From the NCBI RefSeq assembly GCF_015207285.1, contig NZ_JADEXD010000017.1, positions 1-55,854 of the forward strand: a DNA stretch of 55,854 nucleotides, read 5' to 3'. Shown here piece after piece: positions 26,705-36,155 of this stretch; within the stretch, counting starts at the first letter, position 1; the number at the start of each line of letters is the position of its first letter. The position numbers and the translations under genes are program-made. The notes under the pieces are model-generated. The model did no database searches. It had not been told where the DNA came from and saw only the letters and a list, made by a program, of their open reading frames with translations. The stretch comes from Tychonema sp. LEGE 07203. Lineage in GTDB: Bacteria; Cyanobacteriota; Cyanobacteriia; Cyanobacteriales; Microcoleaceae.

Positions 26705-28768
26705 CTAACCAATGCTAGCTATAGGAGGCAGGACGAGCCGCGGCCCGGAGGGGTTGCCGACTGTGCGTGGAACGAGCCTGTTTGTCGGCTGCTGTTTGAG
26801 TCCAACCTTGAAAGATAGATCCCGACTCGGGGAAAGATAGCTTTGGGGGCTCTCTCCTAGGCTCGGAGGTGGGGGCGAAATAAACGGTTCTTTAATGAAT
26901 GGCTCTCGAGCAAACGGATCTGGTTCCCGGCTCGGCTTTTGAGGTTGATCCCGGTAGATGCGCTGTGGCAAATCTCGAGTCGGAGGCGGGTTCGATTCAA
27001 TTGCAGGCCCCGTCCCATTCTCAAAAAATGACGAGTTGTCAGGCTGTTTGGGCGCAGCAGGCAAAGCTGGCAAAATCGGAGTAGGTTTGGGTTGTCCGGG
27101 GTTTGACAGATTGCTTTCACCGGCCGGGACTGGGGAATCAAGCCTGGGCGCGGAGATACCGCTTTTGGCGGGGTACAAGGTCGAGTTTGGAGTTTTTGGT
27201 CTGATTCCTGGGTCGATCGGGGCCTCTAGAACTACAGAAGATCGCATTGGCCGATCGAAAATACTAGAAATTTGCTCCACGTGTTTGAGAATTCGATCGC
27301 CCGCCGCCCCATTTACCACCTTCGGCTGAAACTTTTTCACCTCCACAGGCAGAAATTCTACCTTCATACTCCTGTCTTTGAGCGATACTTTCAGGACTGC
27401 GGTATCGTAATCGCTGCGAGCATTCGCGCCGAATATAAAATTACCCAGCGAGTAAACAATCGGGCGGCCCTTGTAAACTTCTGCACCTTGGAGGACATGG
27501 GGGTGGTGTCCCACTACCAAATCTGCTCCTTGGTCGATCGTGAACCGAGCCAAATCAATCTGCCAGTCTCCCGGATAATCTGCCAATTCAACTCCCCAGT
27601 GGTAATTAACAATAATCCAGTCTACCTGACCCCTGATCGCTCGAATATCCTCTGCCACGCGATTGTTGCGGCGGGGGTTAGTACCCGCTTTCCCTTGGTC
27701 GGCCGCGTTGAGGTCAGCATCGTAATAACCGAGGTAAGCAATCCGCTGACCCTTAACCTCAATAATATCTGGACGCCTAGCTTCTTTAATATTTCTACCG
27801 GCTCCCAGATGCCCAATTCCAGCATTATTTAGAGTATTTATAGTCTCCACCAGCCCCGGTTCCTCGTAATCCATAGCGTGGCTGTTTGCCAGATTGACAA
27901 TATCCACTCCTCCTGAAGTTAATACTTTCACCGATTCTGGATCTGCTTTAAAATTTAATTGTTTTTTGCTCTTAGTCAAGGTAGAGCTAGTCAGGGGATT
28001 TTCTAAATTAACCATCGAAACATCTGCTTGCCGGTACTCGTCCATATTGGCGAAAGCCCAATGATAATCGTTACCGGCAGATGCGATCGCATCCGATAGA
28101 TTCACATTTCCTCCGAACATCAGCGTTACGGTGGGATCGTAGGGATTAGCAACCTGCTTTTGTTTCACTACGGGTACTACTTCTAAAGCAGCTTGCACCG
28201 CATCTGGACGTTTGGGAGGCGGCCCCGACATTACCGCAGCTTGCTGGTAAGGCGAGACTGGGGATGCTAACCGGATAGCCAGAGCCTCGTGGTAGCTCAC
28301 CCAACACCCTAAAACAAATGAAGCAAGTGCCGAACCCACCAACAGCAGAGAACGATACGTTTTAAATTTAACCCAATCTATGACCAATAGGGAACGATCG
28401 CGCCGCTGCCGCCGATTTGCCGGAGTCACAATTCGCACTGACTGTTTCCAGAGAATCTCTGGTTCTCCCGCCAACCGCGCGTGAATTCGCACCCCTTCTA
28501 CCGCTGGCGAGTTGAGTCTCCAGACTTGGTGACAAATAAATTTGACTAAGCTTTCCCGGAGAGTGCTCCCCAGTAATGTGGTATCCGGCGCAAATTCCCG
28601 CTGGAATTCTACTAAGATTTGGACGCAGCCGGCCTGAGCTTGTTCGACGCGGGCATAAATCCCTTCGGGTCTGAGCAAGCTGTCAATCCAGTAATTCAGG
28701 GCTTGAAAGTTGCCCGATCGCGCTAGATCCAACATAGACGGCTGCGACCAATTTTCTGCATATACCAT
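26705..28768 (-). CDS. CapA-like metallophosphatase-fold protein with membrane anchor
   Basis: A 687-residue protein in four parts. Residues 1-135 are soluble and unrecognised. One membrane helix follows (SLLLVGSALASFVLGCWVSY, about 139-158). A CapA (PGA_cap) domain spans about 210-470, and a long Pro/Ser-rich low-complexity tail ends the protein. CapA motifs are visible: VNLENPLTS, GIGHLGAG, IIVNYHWGVE, GHHPHVLQG and YSLGNFIFG. Two usual metal-side positions differ: FGGNVNLSD where GD is common, and NLANSHAMDY where NNH is common. CapA relatives act in poly-gamma-glutamate or capsule assembly at the membrane. Catalysis is uncertain here. Confidence 0.82.
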   Translation of the reverse strand: MVYAENWSQPSMLDLARSGNFQALNYWIDSLLRPEGIYARVEQAQAGCVQILVEFQREFAPDTTLLGSTLRESLVKFICHQVWRLNSPAVEGVRIHARLAGEPEILWKQSVRIVTPANRRQRRDRSLLVIDWVKFKTYRSLLLVGSALASFVLGCWVSYHEALAIRLASPVSPYQQAAVMSGPPPKRPDAVQAALEVVPVVKQKQVANPYDPTVTLMFGGNVNLSDAIASAGNDYHWAFANMDEYRQADVSMVNLENPLTSSTLTKSKKQLNFKADPESVKVLTSGGVDIVNLANSHAMDYEEPGLVETINTLNNAGIGHLGAGRNIKEARRPDIIEVKGQRIAYLGYYDADLNAADQGKAGTNPRRNNRVAEDIRAIRGQVDWIIVNYHWGVELADYPGDWQIDLARFTIDQGADLVVGHHPHVLQGAEVYKGRPIVYSLGNFIFGANARSDYDTAVLKVSLKDRSMKVEFLPVEVKKFQPKVVNGAAGDRILKHVEQISSIFDRPMRSSVVLEAPIDPGIRPKTPNSTLYPAKSGISAPRLDSPVPAGESNLSNPGQPKPTPILPALPAAPKQPDNSSFFENGTGPAIESNPPPTRDLPQRIYRDQPQKPSREPDPFAREPFIKEPFISPPPPSLGESPQSYLSPSRDLSFKVGLKQQPTNRLVPRTVGNPSGPRLVLPPIASIG

Positions 28769-28812
28769 AAATTATTCTCCTTAACGCATCGAGCGATGAC
28801 TCAAATTTGTGG

Positions 28813-29136
28813 TCAACTACCAGCCACCGCAGGCGGAGTGCCGCTGCACGGTGCGGGCTTGCACCTGAACTCCACCGCAACCAACAAAATTGAAAATCTC
28901 GAAAGGGTTTCAGCTTTTGCTCGCGCCCTGTCCGACACCTTAGGGAGTGCTGACAATATCCCCGTACTCGTCGAGTTTTGCCGGAAAAGCAGCGTTCTGA
29001 GTGCGATATTTCTGCCGACGGCGAGTTCGGCATCAAGTTCATACCCAAAGCATTCACAGCGGAAAATTAGCTTTTTCTGCGGTTGATTAGCTTTAGAGGT
29101 ATGCCCAGACTTCGGGCAACGAAAGCGAGGTATCAT
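28813..29136 (-). pseudogene. tnpB: TnpB (IS200/IS605 family) C-terminal remnant
   Basis: Translation on the minus strand gives CPKSGHTSKANQPQKKLIF, then RCECFGYELDAELAVGRNI. This is the zinc-ribbon and DADxxAxxNI end of TnpB, with one zinc cysteine changed to Ser (CPKSG for CxxCG) and altered spacing in CECFG. A plausible C-terminal tail follows to the stop. Everything N-terminal, including the RuvC core, is missing. The fragment abuts the promoter of the CapA-like gene. Confidence 0.75.
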
Positions 29137-29916
29137 TACCTAGATAGCCTTGTTCTTTAATGAACTGAGACTGGCTATCTCTTAGCGAGTTAGTAGTGCT
29201 TGTCTGCTGCTGTCAACTGTTCGACGGATAGCTCAAACAGCGACAAAACAGAGCGACAACAAACACAGACTAACTCGCTGTGGAAATCTCGATTTCTGCT
29301 GGCTCAACTAGAACCGGATGATTCCCCCACCATATCGTACTCGGTTAGTGGCGGGTCAGCCCAGCGATCGAGATGACGACAGCACCGCCAAACCCACTGA
29401 TTCTCAGTCACTCACTACTTGAGAGCGGTTTGGCGGTGCTTGAGGAAGCGCACCAATACTCTACGAGCGCACAGAGCATTTTCAAATAGTATATTTTTTC
29501 GATCGATCTATTGAAGACAATACTCCAGATTGTTTGGGATTGACTACTATATAGTAAGGGTTTGGGCGTTTGAGGGCAATCCCGCAACCCGCGCAAAATC
29601 AACAGTTTCAGACTGCGACCTCAAAAGATTCCGGACTGTTGGAAGAAATTGTCAGCCAAGTAATTACCGTCAAATTAAATCTCAACCTGACTTCTGACTA
29701 AAAAGTGAGTGTCGGTAGCGAGGGTTTCTTTAGCCATTGTTCCCTCCAGTCCAGATTCTGCGATGTATTCGGGCAAATGCCTCTAGCGAGAGATGCCGGC
29801 GGCTGCAAAATCTGCGATCGGATAAATGGCGTACTGGATAGATTTAGTGGTACAATCAAATTCAATAACACCAATCGGTGTTGAAGTTTCAGAAAACGTG
29901 AAACTGGTCAGTCAAT
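29137..29916. other. Gene-free region with two long inverted repeats
   Basis: AGCGAGTTAGT (29184-29194) pairs with ACTAACTCGCT (29269-29279). AGCACCGCCAAAC (29381-29393) pairs perfectly with GTTTGGCGGTGCT (29428-29440). Neither has a T-run. They could be IS ends, a structured RNA or fossil hairpins. Around 29580-29700 one plus frame reads AIPQPAQNQQFQTATSKDSG, then LLEEIVSQVITVKLNLNLT, then a stop. This may be a decayed C-terminus of an unknown gene. Confidence 0.45.
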
Positions 29917-30129
29917 ATGGCTGTGCCTTCCGATTTAAAACTCAAAATACGTTACAGAAAAATTGGGATAGGAATCCAGTCCTTGTCGGACGGCTTTCAT
30001 GATAAGTTATGTATTGTTGATTCGCCAGATGTCAAAATCCGGTCTCAACTCTATAAAATCCCAAAAATCTCAAATAGGTTGGGGCATCAACTATCGGGCT
30101 AGGCAATATCAGACAAGCCGTGCTTGCTG

Positions 30130-30184
30130 AAAGCTATTTGAATCGAGAATCCCCACGCCTTGAGGTTGGGGAGAATGTCAAGGT
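30130..30184 (+). mobile_element. IS200/IS605-type right-end relic
   Basis: TTGAATCGAGAATCCCCACG, followed by CCTTGAGGTTGGGGAGAATG and TCAAG, has the form of cyanobacterial IS200/IS605 right ends. In those a tnpB tail (..NRESP) runs into a CCCC..GGGG hairpin and GTCAA. No tnpB reading frame remains upstream on this strand, so it is a solo end or a deletion relic. The match is by eye. Confidence 0.55.
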
Positions 30185-30232
30185 AAACAGCCCATATTTT
30201 AAGCAAGTTACACTGCGCAGGAGAACTGACAA

Positions 30233-30544
30233 ATGCTACAGCGCAAAATCTATCAACTCTGTTGTGATGGTCGTGAGGTTTCTATTTTTCTTCGAGATCA
30301 GCAACGTTGGATAGAGCGCGCTCGTATCCTAGATATTGAAGGGGATCTAGTCACGTTGCGCTACGAAACCGATGAAGAAGACGAAATTAGCTCCTGGGAA
30401 GAAATGGTGCGTCTAGAAAGTATTGGAGCTGTGTCCCAGAAGTTGGCTTCGGTGTCGAGAACTAACTGCGAACCCCTAGTTTCTGACGATTGTCCCGAAG
30501 CCGAACAAATTCGCAATCACTACCCGGACTCGAATTTAGATTAG
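30233..30544 (+). CDS. DUF6679-type small conserved cyanobacterial protein
   Basis: A 103-residue protein. MLQRKIYQLCCDGREVSIFL, then DQQRWIERARILDIEGDLVTLRYE and SSWEEMVRLESIGAVSQKLA match a small cyanobacteria-specific family of unknown function (DUF6679, recalled from memory). The beta-rich first 70 residues look like a Tudor/SH3-type barrel, and the last 30 are acidic. It is monocistronic. The upstream promoter seems to include the IS right-end relic, ending about 50 bp before the start. Confidence 0.75.
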   Translation: MLQRKIYQLCCDGREVSIFLRDQQRWIERARILDIEGDLVTLRYETDEEDEISSWEEMVRLESIGAVSQKLASVSRTNCEPLVSDDCPEAEQIRNHYPDSNLD

Positions 30545-30786
30545 TTTCGCTCTCGCGCTTGAGGCACAAAGAAGATTTGGGGGAAAAGAAAACGACTTTT
30601 CTCCCTTTTTTCTGGAAGAATTAGGCAAAAAACCAGATTTAATCAGAGTAAAAAAGCGTTTGTGTTGGAGTGCGATCGTATTGCTAGCTATCTGTAAGTA
30701 AGTCGGCGCGAATATTTATCGTTGGGATCGGCTGAAGGCACTCGGCAGAAGGCAGGAGGGATGAGGGAAAGCGCGTAATTTGTATT

Positions 30787-32424
30787 TCAATCGCCTTCTG
30801 TTTCCCCATCTAGGAAAAGTTCGGACTCCGGTATCGATTCAAACACCGGACAGTAACCGTCGGGAGTAACTTTAAAGCCAAACAAAGGACTGGACTGGTT
30901 CCAACAGCGCTGGCCGCGGTAGTGCTGGCAATTGCCGCAGCATTCGAGGTTGGTGGCAACGGGGCTGCCTTGAAAAAGCAGTTCCCGCTGGGAAATACCG
31001 CGCAGTACCAGTTCTTCGCCTTGCCAGCGGGCTTCTACTAAACCGGTGTCGGCAAAATTGGCCCACCGAGGATCGGCTGTAATCGGACTCGGCAAGCTAA
31101 TTGCTACCTCTGTGCCTAATTCGCTGAGTTCTCCTTCATAGTTAGTTTCCGGGATCGCGGGCTGCAAAAACATTTCCCCGATCGGCAATTCAACGATCGT
31201 ACCCGTCGCCGGAGTGTGCAACTGATAGCGGTTGCGGAGCTCGTCTAAGTTAGCCAAATCAGCCAAATAGGCGGGGGAACCGTGCACCAAAATTACGTGC
31301 TGGGGACGCAAGTTGTGGATGAGCTGGGTAGTTCCCGGGCCGTCGCAGTGTTCGGCTAGCAAATAAGTTTCGATGCTTCTGACTCCTGATTCGGGCCAGT
31401 TGGGCAGCCAGTCTTTGAGGGGATATCCGGGTTTTTGAGGTGCGAGCAAAATCCAAGGATTTGTCCGATCGGCAACATACAAATTCAAATGGGCAATGCG
31501 GTCAGTAATCACAATACAAGGTGTAGAACCCAATCCGGCGCGCCCTTCGGCAGACAGTCGGCGGACGCGGGGTTTCACCCTTTCGTCCCAAAACAAAGGT
31601 TGGTGCAGGGCAAAATTTTGGACAGCCGTGGGAAATTGGGGCAGCATTTCCAGATAAGCGTCGCAGCCGTCAGCGACAGTGCCGTCTACCCAAATATCCA
31701 AGTCGCGGCCTGTGAAATAGTGGTGGCTGCGGAGCAGCATCAGCAGTTCTTGGCCCAAACCGATCGCCGGCGAGGGCAGCAGTACCGAGTACCCGTCGGC
31801 GATCGCCCGGTGGATGCGATCGGCTAATTGATTTTCCAGTTGTCGGCGGTGAGGGTGGCGCGCCGTGCCGTAACTGCCTTCGACAATTAATACGTCGGGC
31901 TTCATGCCTCGGAGTTCTCCCAGCGGCAAACCTTCCACCAAACGAGAATTGGACAGGAAAAAGTCGCCGGTGTAAACGAGGGTGTAGGTGCGGTGGGGGG
32001 CTGTATAGGTCAGCAGTACAGCGGCCGCTCCGGGCAAATGGCCCGAGGGGAACAACTGCACGCTCAGTCCGGGGCACAGTTCGATCGACGACTGCCAGGG
32101 CAGTCCCTGACAGAAACGGGACTCCGGCTGCTGAGATTGTTCCGGCCAGTTGAGCGGTAGCAGTCGCGCTGTGACTTCGCTGGCGTAAATTGGCAAGTGC
32201 GGGAAAGACTGGTGAAGCGCTAGCAAACCTCTGGCGTGGTCGGAGTGGGCGTGGGTGCACACCACAAAATCGGCTGGGAGCGATCGATCTAGTGCCGCTG
32301 ACAGGGGCGAGACATCCTCTACACCGCAGTCAAGTAAAATGCGGTGGGGCCCCATGCGGACTAGCAAACAGACTCCTTCCTGTGCGTGGCCTGCGCCGTA
32401 AGGTAAACAATCGAGATCCATCAC
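30787..32424 (-). CDS. Metallo-beta-lactamase fold exonuclease, CPSF/beta-CASP-like
   Basis: A 545-residue protein of the MBL superfamily. The zinc motif THAHSDH is at residues 57-63, with further ligands in SGHLPGA and YTGDF (near 127-152). VLIVEGSYGTARHP, HNLRPQHVILVHGSP and a substrate-cap region fit the beta-CASP RNA/DNA-processing group (CPSF73/YSH1-like) rather than RNase J. The C-terminus has a Cys cluster, CCGNCQHYRGQRC, plus a later Cys in GYCPVFE. This may be a second zinc site or an iron-sulfur site. Probably an RNA nuclease, with the target unknown. A second ATG lies one codon in. Confidence 0.85.
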   Translation of the reverse strand: MMDLDCLPYGAGHAQEGVCLLVRMGPHRILLDCGVEDVSPLSAALDRSLPADFVVCTHAHSDHARGLLALHQSFPHLPIYASEVTARLLPLNWPEQSQQPESRFCQGLPWQSSIELCPGLSVQLFPSGHLPGAAAVLLTYTAPHRTYTLVYTGDFFLSNSRLVEGLPLGELRGMKPDVLIVEGSYGTARHPHRRQLENQLADRIHRAIADGYSVLLPSPAIGLGQELLMLLRSHHYFTGRDLDIWVDGTVADGCDAYLEMLPQFPTAVQNFALHQPLFWDERVKPRVRRLSAEGRAGLGSTPCIVITDRIAHLNLYVADRTNPWILLAPQKPGYPLKDWLPNWPESGVRSIETYLLAEHCDGPGTTQLIHNLRPQHVILVHGSPAYLADLANLDELRNRYQLHTPATGTIVELPIGEMFLQPAIPETNYEGELSELGTEVAISLPSPITADPRWANFADTGLVEARWQGEELVLRGISQRELLFQGSPVATNLECCGNCQHYRGQRCWNQSSPLFGFKVTPDGYCPVFESIPESELFLDGETEGD

Positions 32425-33097
32425 TGAGTTTAGTATCCCTGTTTAGCGCACAACTTGCAGTATCGCCAGAGCTAAAATATTGGCGGAGACTGCATTTATT
32501 TCGATCGAGTTCAGATACCGACGCGCGATCGACCAGCTTTGACAAACTAAAATACTTTGCCCGACACAAAACCAGGTCGATCGCGCGTCGTCCAATAGCC
32601 CTAGAGTTTAATGTTGGCTCGAAGGCTCCGGCTCCCGTGCAAGGAAAGTAATAGAACTTTAAGATTTGATGCAGCGCCCTGAAAGCAATTTTCCGAAGGC
32701 AGCGACCCTTGGGTTTTGGCCTTTCGACAAACTTAATGCTAGTGGTTCCGGCATCAAAAGTTACATTTTATTGCACCTTGTAAGAGCAGCCAACTCGATC
32801 TTGTATTCTGAGTTTTAAATCTTTTTTCACAATTTGCGCCTGCTAAAAGCTAGTCTTTTTTATGAGAAGATTTTAATTCAGCAGCCCCAAGATGTTGACA
32901 AAACTTTACAAATCTTCATCTCTCGGCTTTTGAGGGCGGTGTATAGTCCAATAAGAAAAACTTAGAGAACCAGACTCGCGCTAGCTAACTGCTGCTGTCA
33001 GGGCAGATAGGGAGTTTATGAGTTCGATCGGTTTCTTTGTAAAAGTTTTGATACATTTTTCTCAGCAAACCTTGTGGCTATCCAGGAGAGAGTTTAA
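32425..33097. promoter_or_regulatory. cpe operon leader and promoter region
   Basis: No gene is seen in about 670 bp between the divergent nuclease gene and cpeC. TTGACA occurs at 32895-32900. CTTTACAAATC at 32904-32914 matches 9 of 11 positions of the CcaR-type G-box CTTTNCNATTT, which is weak. AGGAGAG before the cpeC ATG is a good ribosome site. In phycoerythrin strains the cpeC operon is green-light induced. The actual control element cannot be fixed here. Confidence 0.4.
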
Positions 33098-33967
33098 ATG
33101 ACTTTTGGACCTGCATCTCAATTGGGCGTCGCCCTATTTGAAGACACAGACCCTATTCAGTTGTGGCCCGGACGCTCGGATGAGGAAGCCGCCACCGTAA
33201 TTCAAGCAGTGTACCGACAAGTTTTGGGCAATGCTTACGTAATGGAGAGCGAACGGCTTTCTGTTCCCGAATCGCAGCTCAAACGCGGTGAAATCAGCGT
33301 CCGCGAGTTCGTGCGCCAAGTAGCGAAATCGGAACTTTACCGATCGCGCTTTTTTGACGTTTGTCCGCGCTACCGCTATACGGAGCTGACTTTCAAGCAC
33401 CTGTTAGGTAGAGCGCCAGAGGGCTACGAAGAAACGAAGCATCACAGCAATATCCTCGATGCAAGCGGCTTTGAAGCTGATATCGATTCCTACATCGACA
33501 GCGACGAATACCAAAATGCTTACGGGGAAGACACAGTACCGTATTACCGCGGCTACAAAACCCAAACGGGCAAGAACATGGTTGGTTTTACCTATATGTT
33601 CCAACTGCTGCGCGGTGCTTCCAGCAGCGACCTGAAGGGCAGTTTGGCTGGTAACAGTCCCAAATTGTACAAGCACGTAATTCAAGAAACGCCCCTAGCT
33701 GTAATCGCTCCTTCGGGCGGTTCCGACGGCTGGGCGTTCCAAGACTCGCCCGTCGGCGCTCGGACTCGTCACGGAGCCGGGGCTGGCGAAGAAGGCAAGG
33801 TATACCGGATCGAAGTTACGGCTTATCGATCGAATGTGGTCAACCGCGTCTCGAAATTCCGCCGCAGCAACCAAGTCTATCTAGTACCTTTTGACAAATT
33901 ATCGCAAGAGTACCAGCGGATTCACCAAATGGGCGGCGTGATTGCTAGCATCACACCGGTGAGCTAG
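33098..33967 (+). CDS. cpeC: Phycoerythrin-associated rod linker CpeC
   Basis: A 289-residue rod linker. The PBS_linker_poly domain (about 15-150) shows [47 protein letters not shown] and FEADIDSYIDSDEYQNAYGE. The CpcD-type capping domain ends the protein (GKVYRIEVTAYRS to GGVIASITPV, about 232-288). Linkers thread through phycobiliprotein hexamers to stack rods and tune energy flow. The name cpeC rests on gene order, since it heads a cpeC-D-E-S-T-R series, and on length. Phycocyanin CpcC or PecC would look similar in isolation. A good ribosome site precedes it. Confidence 0.88.
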   Translation: MTFGPASQLGVALFEDTDPIQLWPGRSDEEAATVIQAVYRQVLGNAYVMESERLSVPESQLKRGEISVREFVRQVAKSELYRSRFFDVCPRYRYTELTFKHLLGRAPEGYEETKHHSNILDASGFEADIDSYIDSDEYQNAYGEDTVPYYRGYKTQTGKNMVGFTYMFQLLRGASSSDLKGSLAGNSPKLYKHVIQETPLAVIAPSGGSDGWAFQDSPVGARTRHGAGAGEEGKVYRIEVTAYRSNVVNRVSKFRRSNQVYLVPFDKLSQEYQRIHQMGGVIASITPVS

Positions 33968-33985
33968 GAAACAGCAAAATGTTTG

Positions 33986-34065
33986 AGTAAGGTGCGTATT
34001 GCGAACCCTAGGTTGATTGCAGATGCAACGCAGACTGGGTAAGGTACGCAGTGCGCGCCTTACAG
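33986..34065. repeat. Inverted-repeat hairpin between cpeC and cpeD
   Basis: GAGTAAGGTGCGTATTGCGA near 33986 and the complementary TACGCAGTGCGCGCCTTAC ending near 34063 form an imperfect stem of about 20 bp. The GTAAGGTGCG..CGC(C/A)CCTTAC form matches dispersed cyanobacterial hairpins, and a relative lies at 38294-38356. Within the operon it may cause partial termination or mRNA processing and set linker ratios. Confidence 0.65.
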
Positions 34066-34161
34066 TTGTTTTGGATGCAATCTACTCGCGGAATTTAACA
34101 GAGTAGAAAAGCAGATTTTCAAAGGTTTTTATCAACAGAATAGGAAGGGGGAAAAGTAAAA

Positions 34162-34956
34162 ATGGTCAGTACAGCACCAGCAGTAAAATTCGGAATAGAA
34201 GCTTTTTCTGGCGCACCAGTTGAGCTGTGGCCGGCGAGCGGTTTGGAAGAGTTGCAAGTCGCGATTCGAGCAGCCTACCGGCAGGTTTTGGGCAACGCTT
34301 ACGTGATGGAAAGCGAGCGTTTGACGAGTGCAGAATCTCAGTTGTGCGATGGTAGCATTTCGGTGCGCGACTTCGTGCGGGCGATCGCCAAATCGGAAAT
34401 GTACCGCGCCCGTTTTTTTGAAACAGCTTCTCCCTATCGGTTTGTAGAACTCAATTTCAAGCATTTATTAGGTCGAGCACCTCAAGATCAAGCCGAGATT
34501 TCCGAACACGTTCGCCTGTACAACGAGCACGGTTACGACGCGGAAATTGATTCTTATCTTGACAGCCAAGAATATCAACAAAACTTCGGCGAAAATACTG
34601 TACCTTTCTACCGCGCTGCTGTCAGCCAAATCGGTCAAAAACAAGTAGGCTACAACCGGATTTTTGCTTTGTTCCGCGGCCCTGCCGAAACAGACACAAA
34701 TAAGGACTCTCAGCTAACCTATGCTGTGGCAACTAACAGCACCAGCAAGATTGTACCTCCGATGTCTGGAGGACGTAGCGGTTATGCTGACGCGACTGAA
34801 AAAATGTTTAAGATTGTGGTGCAAGGTGCTAAATACAACCAACCCCGCCGCCGCAGCACTGTGGAATATATTGTTCCCGGTAACAGAATGAGTCCCCAAA
34901 TTCAGCGGATTAATCGCACGAGCGGCCGAATAGTCAGCATCACTGAAATTGGATAA
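34162..34956 (+). CDS. cpeD: Phycoerythrin-associated rod linker CpeD
   Basis: A 264-residue linker with the same two-domain layout: [70 protein letters not shown], then a CpcD-type end, MFKIVVQGAKYNQP to GRIVSITEIG. It lies second in the operon, 194 bp after cpeC across a hairpin, and has a GGGGG-containing ribosome site. D versus E is assigned from position and cannot be tested without comparison. Confidence 0.85.
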   Translation: MVSTAPAVKFGIEAFSGAPVELWPASGLEELQVAIRAAYRQVLGNAYVMESERLTSAESQLCDGSISVRDFVRAIAKSEMYRARFFETASPYRFVELNFKHLLGRAPQDQAEISEHVRLYNEHGYDAEIDSYLDSQEYQQNFGENTVPFYRAAVSQIGQKQVGYNRIFALFRGPAETDTNKDSQLTYAVATNSTSKIVPPMSGGRSGYADATEKMFKIVVQGAKYNQPRRRSTVEYIVPGNRMSPQIQRINRTSGRIVSITEIG

Positions 34957-35248
34957 GTGGTAATGGATAATTGGTAATTGCGAAGGGTAATTGCGAAGGG
35001 TAAAGAAAAAGGATGAATCATGAATTCAAACTTGAGAAATTACCAATGAAAAAGAGGAATTACGCATCGAAGCGTGCAACTTTTGATGAGTTGCGAGTTA
35101 CCAATTACCAGTTATGTCGTTGCCGATACCTCGCAATCAAAACGGTTCGATCGCTCGGAATGCAAGTTTTCAAGCTCGGAGAACTGGCCTTGCGAACGAT
35201 CGAACTAATTATAACAACCAAAGCAATAGAAAATTAGGAGAAAATCAA

Positions 35249-36007
35249 ATGTCTTTATGGGCTGTAGAATCGACACCGGTGGAACTGCGAGCAAATGCTA
35301 CAGAAGATGATTTGCAGACAGTGATTCGGGCTGTTTACAAACAAGTCTTGGGTAACGCACACTTGATGGAGTGCGATCGACTTACCAGTGCAGAATCGCT
35401 GTTGCGAAATGGCGATATCACCGTCAAGGGTTTTGTAAACTTAGTAGCAAAATCGGATTTGTATCGATCGCTCTTTTTTGAATCGAGTTCCCCCTATCGG
35501 TTTATCGAACTCAATTCTAAGCATTTGTTGGGCCGCGCACCTGCCGATCAATCGGAGATTTCCGAACACGTTATCACTTATAACGAGCAAGGATACGACG
35601 CTGAAATAGACTCTTATCTCGATAGCAACGAGTACAATTCAAGTTTTGGCGAAAATACTGTTCCCTATGCCCGCAGCACTCGCAGCCAAGTTGGCAAGAA
35701 AAATGTTGGTTTCAATCGGATGTTTGCTTTGTACCGCGGCGATGCTACCAGCGATGCGAGCAATAAGGCAAAATTGATTACCGATGTAGCTGCTAATCTC
35801 GGCACAAAAATCAAAGCTCCTGCTAGCGGTTTTGGTGCTTACAGCAATACTGGCAAGCGTTTTCGGATCTCGGCTGTCAAGGGTAGCGGCTCTCGGAGAA
35901 GGGTGAGCAATGTAACTTATGAAGTGGGTTACAGCCAGTTGTCTGAGAACATTCAGTACATCAATAAAAGTGGGGGCAAAATCCTCAGCATTACTGAGGT
36001 TGCTTAG
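35249..36007 (+). CDS. cpeE: Phycoerythrin-associated rod linker CpeE
   Basis: A 252-residue linker. The open frame extends 135 bp further upstream, but AGGAGA at 35236-35241 places the start at ATG 35249, giving [20 protein letters not shown], the usual short linker N-terminus. Domain motifs are [53 protein letters not shown] and a C-terminal CpcD-type segment ([16 protein letters not shown] to KILSITEVA). The spacer to cpeD (about 290 bp) contains only degenerate short repeats. Confidence 0.85.
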   Translation: MSLWAVESTPVELRANATEDDLQTVIRAVYKQVLGNAHLMECDRLTSAESLLRNGDITVKGFVNLVAKSDLYRSLFFESSSPYRFIELNSKHLLGRAPADQSEISEHVITYNEQGYDAEIDSYLDSNEYNSSFGENTVPYARSTRSQVGKKNVGFNRMFALYRGDATSDASNKAKLITDVAANLGTKIKAPASGFGAYSNTGKRFRISAVKGSGSRRRVSNVTYEVGYSQLSENIQYINKSGGKILSITEVA

Positions 36008-36019
36008 AGCAGTCATCTA

Positions 36020-36155
36020 TCGGTAGTTATTGGTTATTGGTTGTTGGTTATTGGTTGTTGGTTGTCTTCAATAACTAATAGCTAATTACTGATAACCGAT
36101 TGCAAATTACAAATTACCGATAACTGATTTAAAATTACAAATTACCAATTAGCAG
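36020..36155. repeat. Heptamer STRR array in the cpeE-cpeS spacer
   Basis: GTTATTGGTTATTGGTTGTTG-type heptamers (about 36027-36065) are followed by complementary CAATAACTAATAGC and by ATTACAAATTACCAATTA words. They run up to the cpeS ATG with no clear ribosome site. The two halves could pair as a hairpin. Confidence 0.7.

Noticed and set aside
29100-29440. tmRNA, RNase P RNA or SRP RNA gene
   Set aside because: None of the conserved cores (tmRNA tRNA-like ends, RNase P P4 core, SRP GGAA tetraloop helix) is present.
29917-30102. 61-codon frame before the DUF6679 gene
   Set aside because: No family, no ribosome site, and it lies in IS debris.
32904-32914. CcaR G-box upstream of cpeC
   Set aside because: Two of eleven positions mismatch and the expected direct-repeat or promoter context is not visible. 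Kept only as a weak note.
35013-35237. 74-codon frame between cpeD and cpeE
   Set aside because: Begins in short repeats and shows no motif. cpeE has its own good ribosome site downstream.
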